NCBI RefSeq assembly: GCF_000716535.1 | Contig: NZ_JNWV01000077.1 | Span: forward strand, 1 to 29,459 | Length of the DNA stretch: 29,459 bases | Source: Streptomyces flaveolus | GTDB taxonomy: Bacteria > Actinomycetota > Actinomycetes > Streptomycetales > Streptomycetaceae | Direction: 5' to 3' | In this document: one piece after another, positions 7,923 through 16,376 of the stretch | Numbering within the stretch: position 1 is the stretch's first letter | Layout of the letters: every line of letters starts with the position of its first letter | Program-made: the position numbers and the translations under genes | Notes under the pieces: generated by a model | Seen by the model: the letters and a program-made list of their open reading frames with translations, nothing else | What the model was told of the DNA's origin: nothing | Database searches by the model: none

Positions 7923-7942
7923 CCCGTTGGGAGCCCAACGGG
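7923..7942. promoter_or_regulatory. palindrome upstream of the SRAP gene
   Basis: CCCGTTGGG and CCCAACGGG are perfect 9-bp arms separated by AG, 57 bases upstream of the SRAP start on the minus strand. The short spacer fits a dimeric repressor operator better than a terminator. It does not look like a GAAC-N4-GTTC LexA box of actinobacteria. Confidence 0.45.
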
Positions 7943-8059
7943 CGTGCGTCAGCCTGCTGGTGTCATCGATTCCAGGTATAGGACCGCGCGGTTGGGGGGT
8001 GGCCCCTTCTTGCCGCGCGCCCTGGTACGGGGCCGCCCCGCCGGGCGCGCGCCGGCCGG

Positions 8060-8458
8060 TTACTCGCCGGGGTGGACGGCCTGGACGCCGGTGCCCGCAT
8101 ACGCCTTCGGTGTCAGGGTGAGCAGGTACCGGCCGCTCGGGTGGGCGGCCGACGGGCGGGCGGCGTGTATGGCGTGGACGGTGGCCCAGGAGTGCCCGAA
8201 ACGCAGCAGTTCGGTGGCGGTGACCGCGGCGTCGGTGTCGAACGCCTCGATCCGGATGAACCGCAGCCCCTTGATGTAGCTGAGCAGGCCCGGCCGCTCG
8301 GAGTCGCCGGCCGTGAGCGACAGGACGGGCGCGTACAGGTCGCCGAGTCCGCCGGAGGCCTGGACGTAGAACGCGGCGACCGCCTCGTTGAACGGGTCCT
8401 TTGGGTCGTACAGCGCCCCGGCGGTCGTGTGGTCCAAAACGACCGCGATCGCCGCCAC
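8060..8458 (-). CDS. PIN-like toxin candidate of a type II toxin-antitoxin pair
   Basis: The product is 132 aa from a GTG at 8458 whose G is also the last base of the upstream gene's TAG (TAGTG overlap, translational coupling). It starts VAAIAVVLDHT, with an Asp at residue 10 at the end of the first beta-strand as in PIN-fold nucleases. It ends with a THAIH-like stretch (ATVHAIHAARPSA) and 'RYLLTLTPKAYAGTGVQ', matching small actinobacterial PIN-like proteins that sit next to antitoxins. The full acidic quartet of true VapC toxins is not obvious, so it may be a divergent or inactive PIN. The partner gene and the operator-like palindrome strengthen the call. Confidence 0.6.
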   Translation of the reverse strand: MAAIAVVLDHTTAGALYDPKDPFNEAVAAFYVQASGGLGDLYAPVLSLTAGDSERPGLLSYIKGLRFIRIEAFDTDAAVTATELLRFGHSWATVHAIHAARPSAAHPSGRYLLTLTPKAYAGTGVQAVHPGE

Positions 8459-8733
8459 TACGCGGCCGCCTGCGGGTTGTGCGCAGTGGCACCCAGGCGC
8501 TCCAGCAGGGTGCGGGCCTTCGCCTCGGCCTCCGCGCTCGGCGCGCTGCCGAGCGCGGAGGCGAGCTCGGCGCGGGCCAGCTCGGCACGCTCGGCGTACT
8601 CGGCCTTCGTCGGAGTGCCCTGCGCGAGGTCCTCCACCAGGGCCCGGATGGTGGTGCCGTGCTCGGCCGCCAGCTGGGCCAGCCGGTCCCGCGCCGCCGC
8701 GCTGACCTTGATGCTCGTCTCGTCTGCTGCCAT
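8458..8733 (-). CDS. antitoxin candidate (ribbon-helix-helix-like) of the same pair
   Basis: The product is 91 aa. The N-terminus TSIKVSAAARDRLAQLAAEH has the beta-strand plus helix pattern of ribbon-helix-helix/CopG-like DNA-binding antitoxins, followed by GTTIRALVEDLAQ. The C-terminal half is Ala/Glu-rich and helical, as expected for a toxin-wrapping tail. It is the first gene of the pair, overlaps the toxin start by one base, and has a 29-bp palindrome 16 bases before its start, the usual place for autorepression by the antitoxin or complex. There is no strong Shine-Dalgarno site. Confidence 0.65.
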   Translation of the reverse strand: MAADETSIKVSAAARDRLAQLAAEHGTTIRALVEDLAQGTPTKAEYAERAELARAELASALGSAPSAEAEAKARTLLERLGATAHNPQAAA

Positions 8734-8748
8734 AACCCGACTCTACCG

Positions 8749-8777
8749 CTGCTCCTCTACCGCCGGTAGAGGAGCAG
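8749..8777. promoter_or_regulatory. 29-bp perfect palindrome, probable autoregulatory operator
   Basis: The 14-bp arms (CTGCTCCTCTACCG at 8749-8762 and its complement at 8764-8777) are perfect around one central base. A third half-site CTCTACCGC at 8741-8749 repeats the inner part. The array ends within 10 bases of the antitoxin start codon and would overlap its promoter or leader. Confidence 0.7.
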
Positions 8778-9412
8778 GGTCGGCATGGCAACGTGTGCGA
8801 TGGCTTGCCACGGCCGCGACAGCGTCCGGCGGCCTTTCGATGCCGGGAGCAGGCAGGCCGCTGCTGCTGTACGACCTCGCGGGCGCCCTCGGGCGGGTGC
8901 GGGCAGCGCCCGAAGGGTGTGGCGCGCGGGTGGGCGACGTAGCCGCGGACCTTCCTGCCGTCGCAGTGCCGGGTCACCGTGCCGGGGGCGACAGACAGCC
9001 CGCAAGCGGGCCGCAGCCGCCTGTTCAGGACGAGCCGCCGCCGCGTCCAGCGACCGGTCCGGCGGCCCAATTGGCGGGCCGGGCTGTTACTCACTTTCGG
9101 GTGAGTGCGCTCGTCGCGGTGGGGTGGCCCAGTCCGGCGATGCGTCGCTTGAAGCCCGGTGGTTCCAAGGGCCCGGCATTCGATGCCGCACCGGTCTGCC
9201 CGATTCAGCCGATCAGTGGTCATTGCAGGTGAGTGTCACAGAAATCCGCTCAATCCGTAACAGGCTTCGTCAATCGCTCACGGTTCGAGGTACTGGCCGG
9301 AAGGTGTGGGTGCGGGGCCGACCGGCTGCGCACCAGCACAACGCACTCAGCTGGGTTGCGGTTTCAACGCTGCGGCCTGGGCTGGGTGTGCGCACCTTGA
9401 AGGGGGACCTTC
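8778..9412. other. 635 bases without a recognisable gene
   Basis: Long open frames cross this stretch on both strands but consist of Arg/Pro/Gly-rich sequence with no domain pattern. The one short structure is ACTCAC-tttcgg-GTGAGT at 9089-9106, a 6-bp stem. The last ~150 bases are somewhat less GC-rich and probably carry the promoter of the lamin-tail gene. A decayed gene cannot be ruled out. Confidence 0.45.
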
Positions 9413-9955
9413 GTGTCCGTTTCTTCTTCCGTCCGTCGTCTGACCGCCCTCGCTGGTGTGGCCGCTGCGGTGGTGGGGGCGGTGGCGCTGCCGGCGTCGG
9501 CCGCCGACCACCACCACCGCCAGTACCGCCCGGTGGTGTACATCAGCGACGTGCAGTACGACTCCCCGGGCCGCGACGACCGTTCCAACCGCTCGCTGAA
9601 GGCCGAGTGGGTGGAGATCACCAACGACTCGCGGCGGGCGGTGAACCTGGACGGCTGGACCTTCTCCGACGAGGACGGCCACACCTACACCTTCGACCAC
9701 TACCGGCTGAACGGACGCGCCACCGTCCGCGTCCACACCGGCATCGGCCGCGACAGCCGGAGGGACATGTACCAGGACCGGCGGGCGTACGTGTGGGACA
9801 ACCGTTCCGACACCGCGACCCTGCGCAACGACCGCGACCGGTTTGTCGACGAGGTGGCCTGGGGCTACGACCGCGACCACCGCGGCGACGACCGGCACCA
9901 CCGCGGCGACGACTGGCGCCGCGGCGGTGACCACCGCGACGGGCACCGCCACTGA
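9413..9955 (+). CDS. secreted lamin-tail-domain (LTD) protein with Arg/Asp/His-rich tail
   Basis: The product is 180 aa from GTG 9413, preceded by AGGGGGAC at 9401-9408. A signal peptide (SSVRRLTALAGVAAAVVGAV, cleavage after PASA) precedes a lamin-tail (Ig-like) domain: VVYISDVQYDSPG, AEWVEITNDSRRAVNLDGW, TFSDEDGHTYTF, TVRVHTGIG and YVWDNRSDTATL. This is the usual LTD order of strands found in secreted bacterial proteins. The last ~30 residues (from DRDHRGDDRHH) are a run of Arg, Asp, His and Gly with HRGDD repeated, a likely metal- or polyanion-binding tail. It seems monocistronic, with a hairpin just after the stop. Confidence 0.88.
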   Translation: MSVSSSVRRLTALAGVAAAVVGAVALPASAADHHHRQYRPVVYISDVQYDSPGRDDRSNRSLKAEWVEITNDSRRAVNLDGWTFSDEDGHTYTFDHYRLNGRATVRVHTGIGRDSRRDMYQDRRAYVWDNRSDTATLRNDRDRFVDEVAWGYDRDHRGDDRHHRGDDWRRGGDHRDGHRH

Positions 9956-9965
9956 CCTCACGCGG

Positions 9966-10006
9966 CGGTAGATGACGCCGGCCCTTGAGCCGGACGACGT
10001 CTACGG
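9966..10006. terminator. imperfect hairpin after the lamin-tail gene
   Basis: Starting 11 bases after the stop codon, GTAGATGACGCCGGC pairs imperfectly with GCCGGACGACGTCTAC around CCTTGA. There is no T-run, consistent with Streptomyces terminators. Confidence 0.45.
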
Positions 10007-10303
10007 TGGGTCGCCTCGTGCGGGGGCGGCCCACCTTCCGCACGCGCGTGGCGGGGGCAGCCGGGTGAGGTAGCCGTCCCATCCCATTCGGATGCTCGCC
10101 GACGTTCCGGGCCGGTGTCCGGTGAGGGTGGTGCGACCGGACTCGGGGGCCGGGCCGCGACACCCTCACCCTGGGGGGCATTCACAACGCATACAGCGGG
10201 CCTTTTGCGTACGCCACTTGGGCGGGCGCTGGTGTGCTGGCACGGTGCGGGCGCAGGTGACGTCCAGGCTGGGGGTGCTCGGGGCGAGTAGGAAAGGTGT
10301 GTC
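10007..10303. other. leader region upstream of ku, no gene seen
   Basis: About 300 bases with no defensible coding sequence on either strand. It presumably contains the ku promoter. AGGAAAGG at 10291-10298 is the ku ribosome binding site. Confidence 0.5.
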
Positions 10304-11224
10304 ATGCCCCGAGCGATCTGGTCCGGCGCGATCTCCTTCGGCCTGGTCACGGTGCCGATCCAGGTGGTCAGCGCGACCGAGGACCACTCCATCCGTTTCC
10401 ACCAGTACCACGTGACTGATCAGGGGCGGGTCCGCTACCGCAAGGTGTGCGAGCTGGAGGACCGCGAGGTCTCCCAGGACGAGATCGGCAAGGGATACGA
10501 GCTGACCAAGACGCAGGTCATCCCGATCACCGACGAGGACCTCAGCAACCTGCCCCTGCCGACCGCGAAGGCGATCGAGATCGACGCGTTCGTGCCGCTG
10601 GAGTCGGTCGACCCGATCCGGATCGCCGACGGCTACTACCTCCAGCCCGCCGGCCAGGTCGCGGCCAAGCCCTACAAGCTCCTGGTCAAGGCCCTGTCGC
10701 GGTCGTCGAAGGTGGCCGTCGCCAAGTACGCCTGGTCTGGCCGGGAGAGACTCGGCCTGCTGCGGGTCCGCGACGACGTCCTGGTCCTGCACGCCATGCG
10801 CTGGCCCGACGAGATCCGCGACCCCACCGAGCTGCTCCCGCCACCGACCGAGGTGTCCGAGGCGGAGATCGAGGGCGCACTCGCTCTCATGGACACCATG
10901 ACCACCGACTCGCTTGAAGGTCCGGACTTCACCGACCGGTATACCGAGGCGATCGCGCAGATCATCGAGGCCAAACGGGAGGCCAAGCCGCTTCCCGAGG
11001 CGCCGGAGCCGGAGCAGCCGGCGCAGGTGCTCGACCTGATGGCCGCGCTGCAGGAGTCAGTGCAGAAGGCCAAGGCCTCACGCGCTGAGGGCATAGGTCC
11101 TGCGGAAGTGCACGAGCTGCCGAAACCGAAGGAGACAGCCGCGAAGAAGCAGCCGGCCAAGAAGGCCGCGGCGAAGAAAACAAGCGCGAAGAAGACCGTA
11201 GGCCGTCGCCCGCGTAGCGCGTGA
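10304..11224 (+). CDS. ku: Ku, DNA end-binding protein of non-homologous end joining
   Basis: The product is 306 aa, starting MPRAIWSGAISFGLVTVPIQ, the near-invariant opening of bacterial Ku. The bridge and ring region follows (DHSIRFHQYH, RVRYRKVCELEDREV, YELTKTQVIPITDEDL), then the conserved YYLQP, and the alpha/beta end DFTDRYTEAI. From about residue 225 there is a linker and a Lys/Ala-rich tail (AAKKQPAKKAAAKKTSAKK) of the kind that helps bacterial Ku thread onto DNA and recruit ligase. It forms a homodimeric ring on broken ends. No complete partner ligase is in this window; only fragments at 5177, 6061 and 16894. Confidence 0.95.
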   Translation: MPRAIWSGAISFGLVTVPIQVVSATEDHSIRFHQYHVTDQGRVRYRKVCELEDREVSQDEIGKGYELTKTQVIPITDEDLSNLPLPTAKAIEIDAFVPLESVDPIRIADGYYLQPAGQVAAKPYKLLVKALSRSSKVAVAKYAWSGRERLGLLRVRDDVLVLHAMRWPDEIRDPTELLPPPTEVSEAEIEGALALMDTMTTDSLEGPDFTDRYTEAIAQIIEAKREAKPLPEAPEPEQPAQVLDLMAALQESVQKAKASRAEGIGPAEVHELPKPKETAAKKQPAKKAAAKKTSAKKTVGRRPRSA

Positions 11225-11318
11225 CCGGCCGCCCCGCACACCTGCGGATGTGATCGTGCGGCGTTGGTTGCGAATGTGCGCGACCAGGGAAAACACCCGG
11301 GGGTGTATACCGATATGT

Positions 11319-12521
11319 ATGGGTGCGGGGCGTGTGCCGGTGGACCGCCTCCCGGAGCAGCAGCTGGGCCGCAGGCTGGTGGCAATCCCCCTTGCGCTGA
11401 TCGTCGTGATCACCGTGGTGGACATCCAATCCCCGCCAGACGTTCATCTGGGTCCCCTGCTGGTGGTCGCGCCAGCGCTCACCGCGTCTCTGGCCGGCCC
11501 GCGACTGACCGCCCTCGTCGGGGCGCTGGCGGTGGCCGCCCAGGTGCTCATCGGCATGCTCCACGACAGACTGACCACGCCCAACCATCTCTCGCAGACC
11601 ATCGCCCTGACCGTGCTGTCCGCGCTGGTCGTCTTCGTCTGCCACGTGCGCGAGCGGCGCAGCCGGGAACTGAACCGGGCACGTTCCGTGGCCGAGACGG
11701 CGCAGCTTGTACTGCTGCGGCCCCCACCCCGCCGGATCGGGCCGCTGCGAGTGGCCTGGCGGTACCTGGCAGCCGAGGACGAGACACGCATCGGCGGCGA
11801 CCTCTTCGCGCTCGCCCGCTCCGACGGCGGCATCCGGGTGATCATCGGCGACGTCCGGGGCAAGGGACTGGCCGCCATCGGCGAAGCATCAATGGTGCTG
11901 GGCGCTTTCCGCGAGGGCGCACACCGCTACACCACCCTGCCCGAACTCGCGGCGGCCCTGGAAGTGAGCGTCTGCAAGAGCCTGGAGGACGTGGCGGGCA
12001 CCGAGCATCCGGGCGAGCACTTCATCACCGCTCTGCTGCTCGACATCCCCGACCACGGTTCACACGCGGAGATGGTCAACTTCGGCCACCCCCCGCCCCT
12101 GATGCTGCACGATCACCAGGTCACCGCCCTGCACGCGCGACGTCCCGTACCCCCCTTGGGCGTGTGCGAACTGCCTGCCCCCGGCCACCACCCCGACCCC
12201 TTCACATTCGAGGACGGCGACATGCTGCTGCTCTACACCGACGGCGTCATCGAAGCCCGCTCACCCGACGGAGCCTTCTACCCCCTCACCGAGCGCGCCG
12301 TCTCCGTCCCCGCCTCCGGGCCTGAAGCCCTAATCCGCGGCATCCACCACGATCTGCTGGATCACATCGGCCACGAACCCGAAGACGACGCCGTCCTCCT
12401 GGTCATCGAACGCTACGCCGCCCACCACCTCCACCGCCCGCACATCAGGACCCGCCGTCCCCTCAACGGCCGGCGTCGGCTCGACGCCGGCTCACGGCCG
12501 GTTACGGGGGGTGCGTCCTGA
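11319..12521 (+). CDS. membrane-anchored PP2C/SpoIIE-family protein phosphatase
   Basis: The product is about 400 aa from ATG 11319. Four hydrophobic segments lie in the first ~115 residues (LVAIPLALIVVITVVD, LLVVAPALTASLAG, ALVGALAVAAQVLIGML and ALTVLSALVVFVCHV), then a short linker (residues ~125-150) and a SpoIIE phosphatase domain. Metal-binding motifs are IGGDLFAL, VIIGDVRGKGLAA and LLYTDGVIEAR, with GHPPPL in between. This matches the common Streptomyces type that dephosphorylates anti-sigma-factor antagonists (STAS proteins), linking a membrane signal to sigma-factor release. GTG codons at 11331/11337 are possible alternative starts. The IS element begins 46 bases after the stop and does not affect the gene. 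Confidence 0.9.
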   Translation: MGAGRVPVDRLPEQQLGRRLVAIPLALIVVITVVDIQSPPDVHLGPLLVVAPALTASLAGPRLTALVGALAVAAQVLIGMLHDRLTTPNHLSQTIALTVLSALVVFVCHVRERRSRELNRARSVAETAQLVLLRPPPRRIGPLRVAWRYLAAEDETRIGGDLFALARSDGGIRVIIGDVRGKGLAAIGEASMVLGAFREGAHRYTTLPELAAALEVSVCKSLEDVAGTEHPGEHFITALLLDIPDHGSHAEMVNFGHPPPLMLHDHQVTALHARRPVPPLGVCELPAPGHHPDPFTFEDGDMLLLYTDGVIEARSPDGAFYPLTERAVSVPASGPEALIRGIHHDLLDHIGHEPEDDAVLLVIERYAAHHLHRPHIRTRRPLNGRRRLDAGSRPVTGGAS

Positions 12522-12567
12522 AGTGTTGGAGGCCCTGATCAGCGGACCCAACCGTTCTGCGCCATCA

Positions 12568-12602
12568 CTAACGAGTTGGTGCGTGATAGCGGGTGAGGCG
12601 TC
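12568..12602 (+). repeat. left terminal inverted repeat of the IS
   Basis: 35-bp perfect inverse match to 13576-13610. Beyond it the two ends share only a short GCCTGG after a 2-3 base difference. Confidence 0.93.
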
Positions 12603-12629
12603 GTGCCTGGCCGGTGGCATGATCCGTCT

Positions 12630-13553
12630 ATGGCGATCATGGTCAATCGGGCGCTGCTGGCGCACCGGCTGTTCACGGGGATCTCTCGGAGTCATCTCGC
12701 CCTCTTGGTGGAGGAGTTGGCGGTGCCGTGGCACGCCGAGGTTGAGGGTCGTCGCCATGCTTCACGAGGCGGGGCCAGGAAGCGGGCCGCAGGAGCCGGT
12801 GCTCGCCACCAGCTGGTCTTCGTCGACCGGCTGGTGGCCACGCTGATCCATCTGCGGCACGACCTGCCGCACTCGGTACTGGGCCTGCTGTTCGGCGTCG
12901 GCCGCTCCACCGTCACGAGCGCGATCGCAGAGATCCGTACGCTACTGGCCGAGCGGGGGTGTGCGGTCCCCGACCGCCCCGGCCTGCGATTACGGACTCT
13001 GGCCGACGTGTTCGCCTACGCCCAGGCCGAAGGTGTGGAGCTGAGGCTGGACGCCACCGAGATCCAGGTCCGCCGGCCACCGGCCGGCCGCGGCGGACGG
13101 CGCGCATTCGTTTCCGGGAAGAAGAAACAGAACACCATGAAGGCCACCGTCATCGCTGACTGGCGGGGCCGCACCATATGGACCGACACCCTGCGACCTG
13201 GACGTATGCACGATGCCACGGCCGCCCGCAACGAGGGCATCGCCGTCTGCTTCCAGCACTTCCCCGACGTCGAGGTCCTCTTGGACGACGGCTACCTCGG
13301 CTTGAGCCGCGACCACCGCGGGCAAGCGATCACACCACCACGAAAACCGCGCCCGGGAGCACTGCCCAGCAGAGTCCAGCAGTGGGAACGCGACCGCCAC
13401 GAACACTCCTCCGACCGCATCACCGTCGAACACGCCCTCGCCGACCACAAACGCTGGAAGCAACTGACGCGCTGGACCCACCGCCGCGACCGCCTGCCCG
13501 ACACCTACCGCGCCATCGCCAGCCTCGTCTCCGACCGCAACATCAACATCTGA
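12630..13553 (+). CDS. IS5-family transposase (DDE_Tnp_4 type)
   Basis: The product is 307 aa from ATG 12630 (a GTG at 12603 is in frame). The N-terminal HTH_Tnp_4 region (HLRHDLPHSVLGLLFGVGRS, about residues 74-93) is followed by the DDE domain. Candidate catalytic residues are D141 in RLDATEIQV, D219/D220 in LLDDGYLG and E268 in ITVEHALADHKRWK. A QNTMKATVIADWRGR strand precedes the second Asp. The frame is uninterrupted and the length normal for the family, so the enzyme is probably active. Confidence 0.92.
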   Translation: MAIMVNRALLAHRLFTGISRSHLALLVEELAVPWHAEVEGRRHASRGGARKRAAGAGARHQLVFVDRLVATLIHLRHDLPHSVLGLLFGVGRSTVTSAIAEIRTLLAERGCAVPDRPGLRLRTLADVFAYAQAEGVELRLDATEIQVRRPPAGRGGRRAFVSGKKKQNTMKATVIADWRGRTIWTDTLRPGRMHDATAARNEGIAVCFQHFPDVEVLLDDGYLGLSRDHRGQAITPPRKPRPGALPSRVQQWERDRHEHSSDRITVEHALADHKRWKQLTRWTHRRDRLPDTYRAIASLVSDRNINI

Positions 13554-13575
13554 AAACAGGCCACGACCAGGCTAA

Positions 13576-13610
13576 GACGCCTCACCCGCTATCACGCACC
13601 AACTCGTTAG
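13576..13610 (-). repeat. right terminal inverted repeat of the IS
   Basis: Perfect inverse of 12568-12602. Its last bases CTCGTTAG overlap the DUF11 stop codon: on the minus strand AGC is followed by TAA read into the IS tip. Confidence 0.93.
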
Positions 13611-15003
13611 CTGGCGCAGGGGTCGCAGCAGGAGGGGGCCGGTTCGACGCAGACGCTGACGGCGTCCGTGTTGTTGGTGGTGTCGGGGTCCTTTTCGTTG
13701 CTGGTGGCGGTGGCGGTGTTGCTGATCAGACCGGCCTTGGTGGCTTTGGCTCGAAGTACGAGGGTGGTGGTGGCGCCGTCGGCCAGGTCGCCCACGGCCC
13801 ACTGCCCGGTGGCCGGGTCGTAGCTTGCGGGTGTGCCCTCGGCGGACAGGAAGGTGAGGCCCTCGGGAAGCTGGTCGGTGACGGTGACGCCGGTGGCGTC
13901 GTTCGGGCCGGTGTTGTGGACGGTGATGCGGTAGGTCACGGTCTGGCCGACGGTGACGGTGGTGGCGTCGGCTGCCTTCGTCACGGTCAGGTCTGCGGCC
14001 GGCTTGACCTGTGTGACCTGTTCGTTGGAGGTGGAGGTCAGGGGCTCCGGCGTGTCACCGAGCCGGTTGTCGTAGGAGGCGGTTGCGGTGTTGCTGATCT
14101 GTTTGCCGCCACTGGCCCGGTCGATGACGGCCCGGTACTCCACCGTGGTCCCTGCCGGCAGGGTCTCGGTGCTGGGCAGGCTGCCTCCCGCCGCGGCGGA
14201 GGCGCCGTCGCCGAGATGGAAGACGACCTTGTTCGCTGCGGCGTCGTAGTACGCCTGGTCGTCGCCTTGCGCGTCGCTCTTTGCTCCGGCGTTCGGGCCG
14301 TCGACGATGCGCAGGGAACCGGGCAGGTACGTCGTGCCCGGCGGGATGACATCGCTCAGGATGAGGTTCTCGGCCCACCGCCGCCTTCGTTCTTGGCGGT
14401 GATGCGGTAGGTGACGACGTCGCCCACCTCCAGCGGCCCTGCGGGAATGGCGGTCTTGGCGAGTTCCACGTAGGGGGCGGTGCCGAAGAAGATGCCGTCC
14501 AGGAAGTTGCCGACGCTGCGGTTGCCGCCGGCGGCGGAGACGGACCGGAACGCGAAGCGCGTCAGTGTCTGGCCTGCCGGGACGGTGTAGGTGCCGGTGT
14601 AGTAGCCCCAGGCGGTGGTGCCGTCGTTGAATTGCCTCTGCTCCACCGTGGACCCGGGCGCGCCGATGTCCAGTGCCATGGTGTCGTCCCCCTGGCGGCC
14701 GCGGTGGTACAGCCGCCAGTACAGCTTCGTACCGGGCGTGGTCGGCAGGTCTTGATAGAGCGTGGAGACCTCGTTCGCGTTGAGCTCGGCGAACTGGGCG
14801 CCGTCGGCTGCTGGTACACCGTGGGTGCCCGACTGCCACAGTTCGATCTTGTGGTCGGAGGCGGTGGTCAGCCAGCCCGGGACCCACTTGGATGCCTGCG
14901 TCTGTGAGGCGTCCGGCAGGAGCTCCACACCGGTCACGGCGGGCTGTTCGAAGCTGCCGTTGGTCAGGGCGACGCGGAGCGGAGCAGCGGGCGGTGTGGT
15001 CAT
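13607..15003 (-). pseudogene. DUF11 repeat surface protein, one frameshift
   Basis: Translation starts at ATG 15003 after AGGGGAAG. The first ~210 residues form a carbohydrate-binding/jelly-roll-like domain (LTNGSFEQPAV, WQSGTHGVPAADG, TKLYWRLYHRGR). A first DUF11 repeat then begins (VELAKTAIPAGPLEVGDVVT, YRITAKNEGGG). At about 14374-14386, in a G-rich run, the frame shifts; AENLILSDVIPPGTTYLPGS and a second full DUF11 repeat (ADLTVTKAADATTVTVGQTV) follow in the other frame to a C-terminus SCCDPCAS. DUF11 repeats are usually on secreted or wall-bound adhesin-like proteins. There is no clear signal peptide. The one-base change in a homopolymer-like run could be a real mutation, slippage, or a read error. 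The original stop TAG became TAA through the IS insertion. Confidence 0.82.
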
Positions 15004-15490
15004 GGTTCTTCCCCTCGAGTCGACGCGTCTGGAATGCGCCGCTGGCCGGCCGCAACTGCGTGCCGTGGCGGAGCCGAAACATCCCGTAGCGCATCGCATT
15101 CGAGCGAACACGTAAAGTGACGAGTGGCGGGGTTTGGCCAATCCCGCGAGACACGTTTGCGGAATCCACCCCCCGGAGCTGCTCCCTCCACGCCGTCATG
15201 CATGAGGTCAAGGCAATCGCAGCCACCACACATGCCTCCCAACTCTCTCCAGCCCTCCCCGTCATGACCGAAGGCCACCGTTGAACCTTTGCGGTTATCC
15301 CTGGCGAGAGTGAATCGGCCACCGGCGAAGTTGACGCTCCCGGCGCACTGGCGCGGCCGAGTGGGAAGACCACCGCCAAGGGCAGGGTGGCCGTTCGCCA
15401 TCGGGCGACCGGAGAGATACGCATGCCCAACATCTCCTCCGAGCGTCCTGCGGTCTCGTAGAGCATCCTCCACGGCGTCCTCTCTCGCAG
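15004..15490. other. 487 bases without a recognisable intact gene
   Basis: The stretch separates the divergent DUF11 and terpene-synthase genes. It is less GC-rich between about 15090 and 15290. No family motif is seen in any frame. The missing N-terminus of the terpene synthase would be expected in the last ~250 bases but does not appear in any of the three plus-strand frames. Confidence 0.45.
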
Positions 15491-16306
15491 GTGTCCGATA
15501 CAGCTCTGCGTCGGGCCCACTGCCGTCTCCCGACCTGCGATTGCCTGGTGGACGACAAGATCGATCGGCAAAGCATGGGGCTGGTCCCGGATGAGGTGGA
15601 GAAGTTCACTGCTCCGTTGCGCGCGGTCCTGGCCGTCGGCGGTGGTCTGGTGCCTGCGGCGACGTCTGTGCATGCCGTCGTGCTGAGGGGGCTGTGGGAG
15701 CGCACGGCCGAGGGGATGTCCGCCCGGTGGCGGGAGCGGTTCACCGAGGATTACACCGACTTCCTGGACGCGACCGAGGAGGAAGTGGCCCTGCGCCGTA
15801 ACGGTGTCCGGCTGCCTTTCGAGCCCTACGTGCGGTTGCGCCGCCGCACGATCACCCTGCTTCCGCTGCTCGACGTGCTGGAACGCACCGGCAATGCCCC
15901 CCTGGGGGAGTGTGGGCAGGTCAGTGCCCGACTGGGCGAGCTGCGGCAGTCGTTGGCCGATGTGGCCGGATGGGCCAATGATCTGGCCTCGGTGGCCGAT
16001 GACGCGGCTGCCGGTCAGGACAACCTGGTGACCGTCCTCGCCCGGCAGGACCGCTGCTGCCCGGCCGCGGCCCGTGCACGGGCCGCGACCTTGATCGCCG
16101 AACGCCGCCGCGACTTCAGCACCGCCGCCACCGCCCTGCGCGCAGGCCACGGTGTGCCCCTCGAACGGCAGGCAGACGTGCGCCGGTACGTGGACCTGAC
16201 GCAGACGTTCATGACCGCCACGCTGCGGTGGCTGGCCCGCACCGGGCGCTTCACCCCCGAACCCGGGCCGCCGGCACCCCCTCACCCGTCAGGACCGCTG
16301 CTCTGA
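15491..16306 (+). pseudogene. class I terpene synthase lacking its N-terminus
   Basis: The frame encodes 271 aa; complete bacterial terpene synthases have around 330 or more. The acidic motif DDKID appears only ~21 residues in (CLVDDKIDRQSMG), whereas it normally lies 80-100 residues in, so the first helices are missing. Later parts are normal: LWERTAEGMSARWRERF, LPFEPYVRLRRRTI, and the NSE region GWANDLASVADDAAAGQDNL. In the NSE triad N and S are present, but the final Glu is Asp and the Lys is absent. Family function is Mg2+-dependent cyclisation of a prenyl diphosphate. The truncation makes activity doubtful. The neighbour downstream is a broken terpene-cyclase-like gene, suggesting a former two-gene terpene locus. 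Confidence 0.7.
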
Positions 16307-16376
16307 CCCGGCAGAGCCATTCGACAGGGCGCAACAGGTACAGGCCGAATACGACGATGTGGAGGAACCGAGCCCG

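Larger units (their letters stand above)
12568..13610 (+). mobile_element. complete IS5-type insertion sequence with 35-bp terminal inverted repeats
   Basis: The ends 12568-12602 and 13576-13610 are perfect 35-bp inverted repeats (outermost bases CTAACGAGTTGGTGCG). The element is about 1.04 kb with a single transposase gene. TA at 12569-12570 and 13608-13609 may be the target duplication, with the true tip at ACGAG. Perfect repeats and an unbroken transposase suggest a recent insertion. It sits between the phosphatase gene and the DUF11 gene, and its right tip provides the DUF11 stop codon. Confidence 0.93.

Noticed and set aside
8785..9930. Long plus-strand frame through the gap and across the lamin-tail gene
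   Set aside because: Arg/Pro/Gly-rich, no motif; a shadow of GC-rich DNA and of the real gene in another frame.
11234..11262. CCGCAC...GTGCGG hairpin after ku as a terminator
   Set aside because: Only 6 bp and a long loop; not distinguishable from chance.
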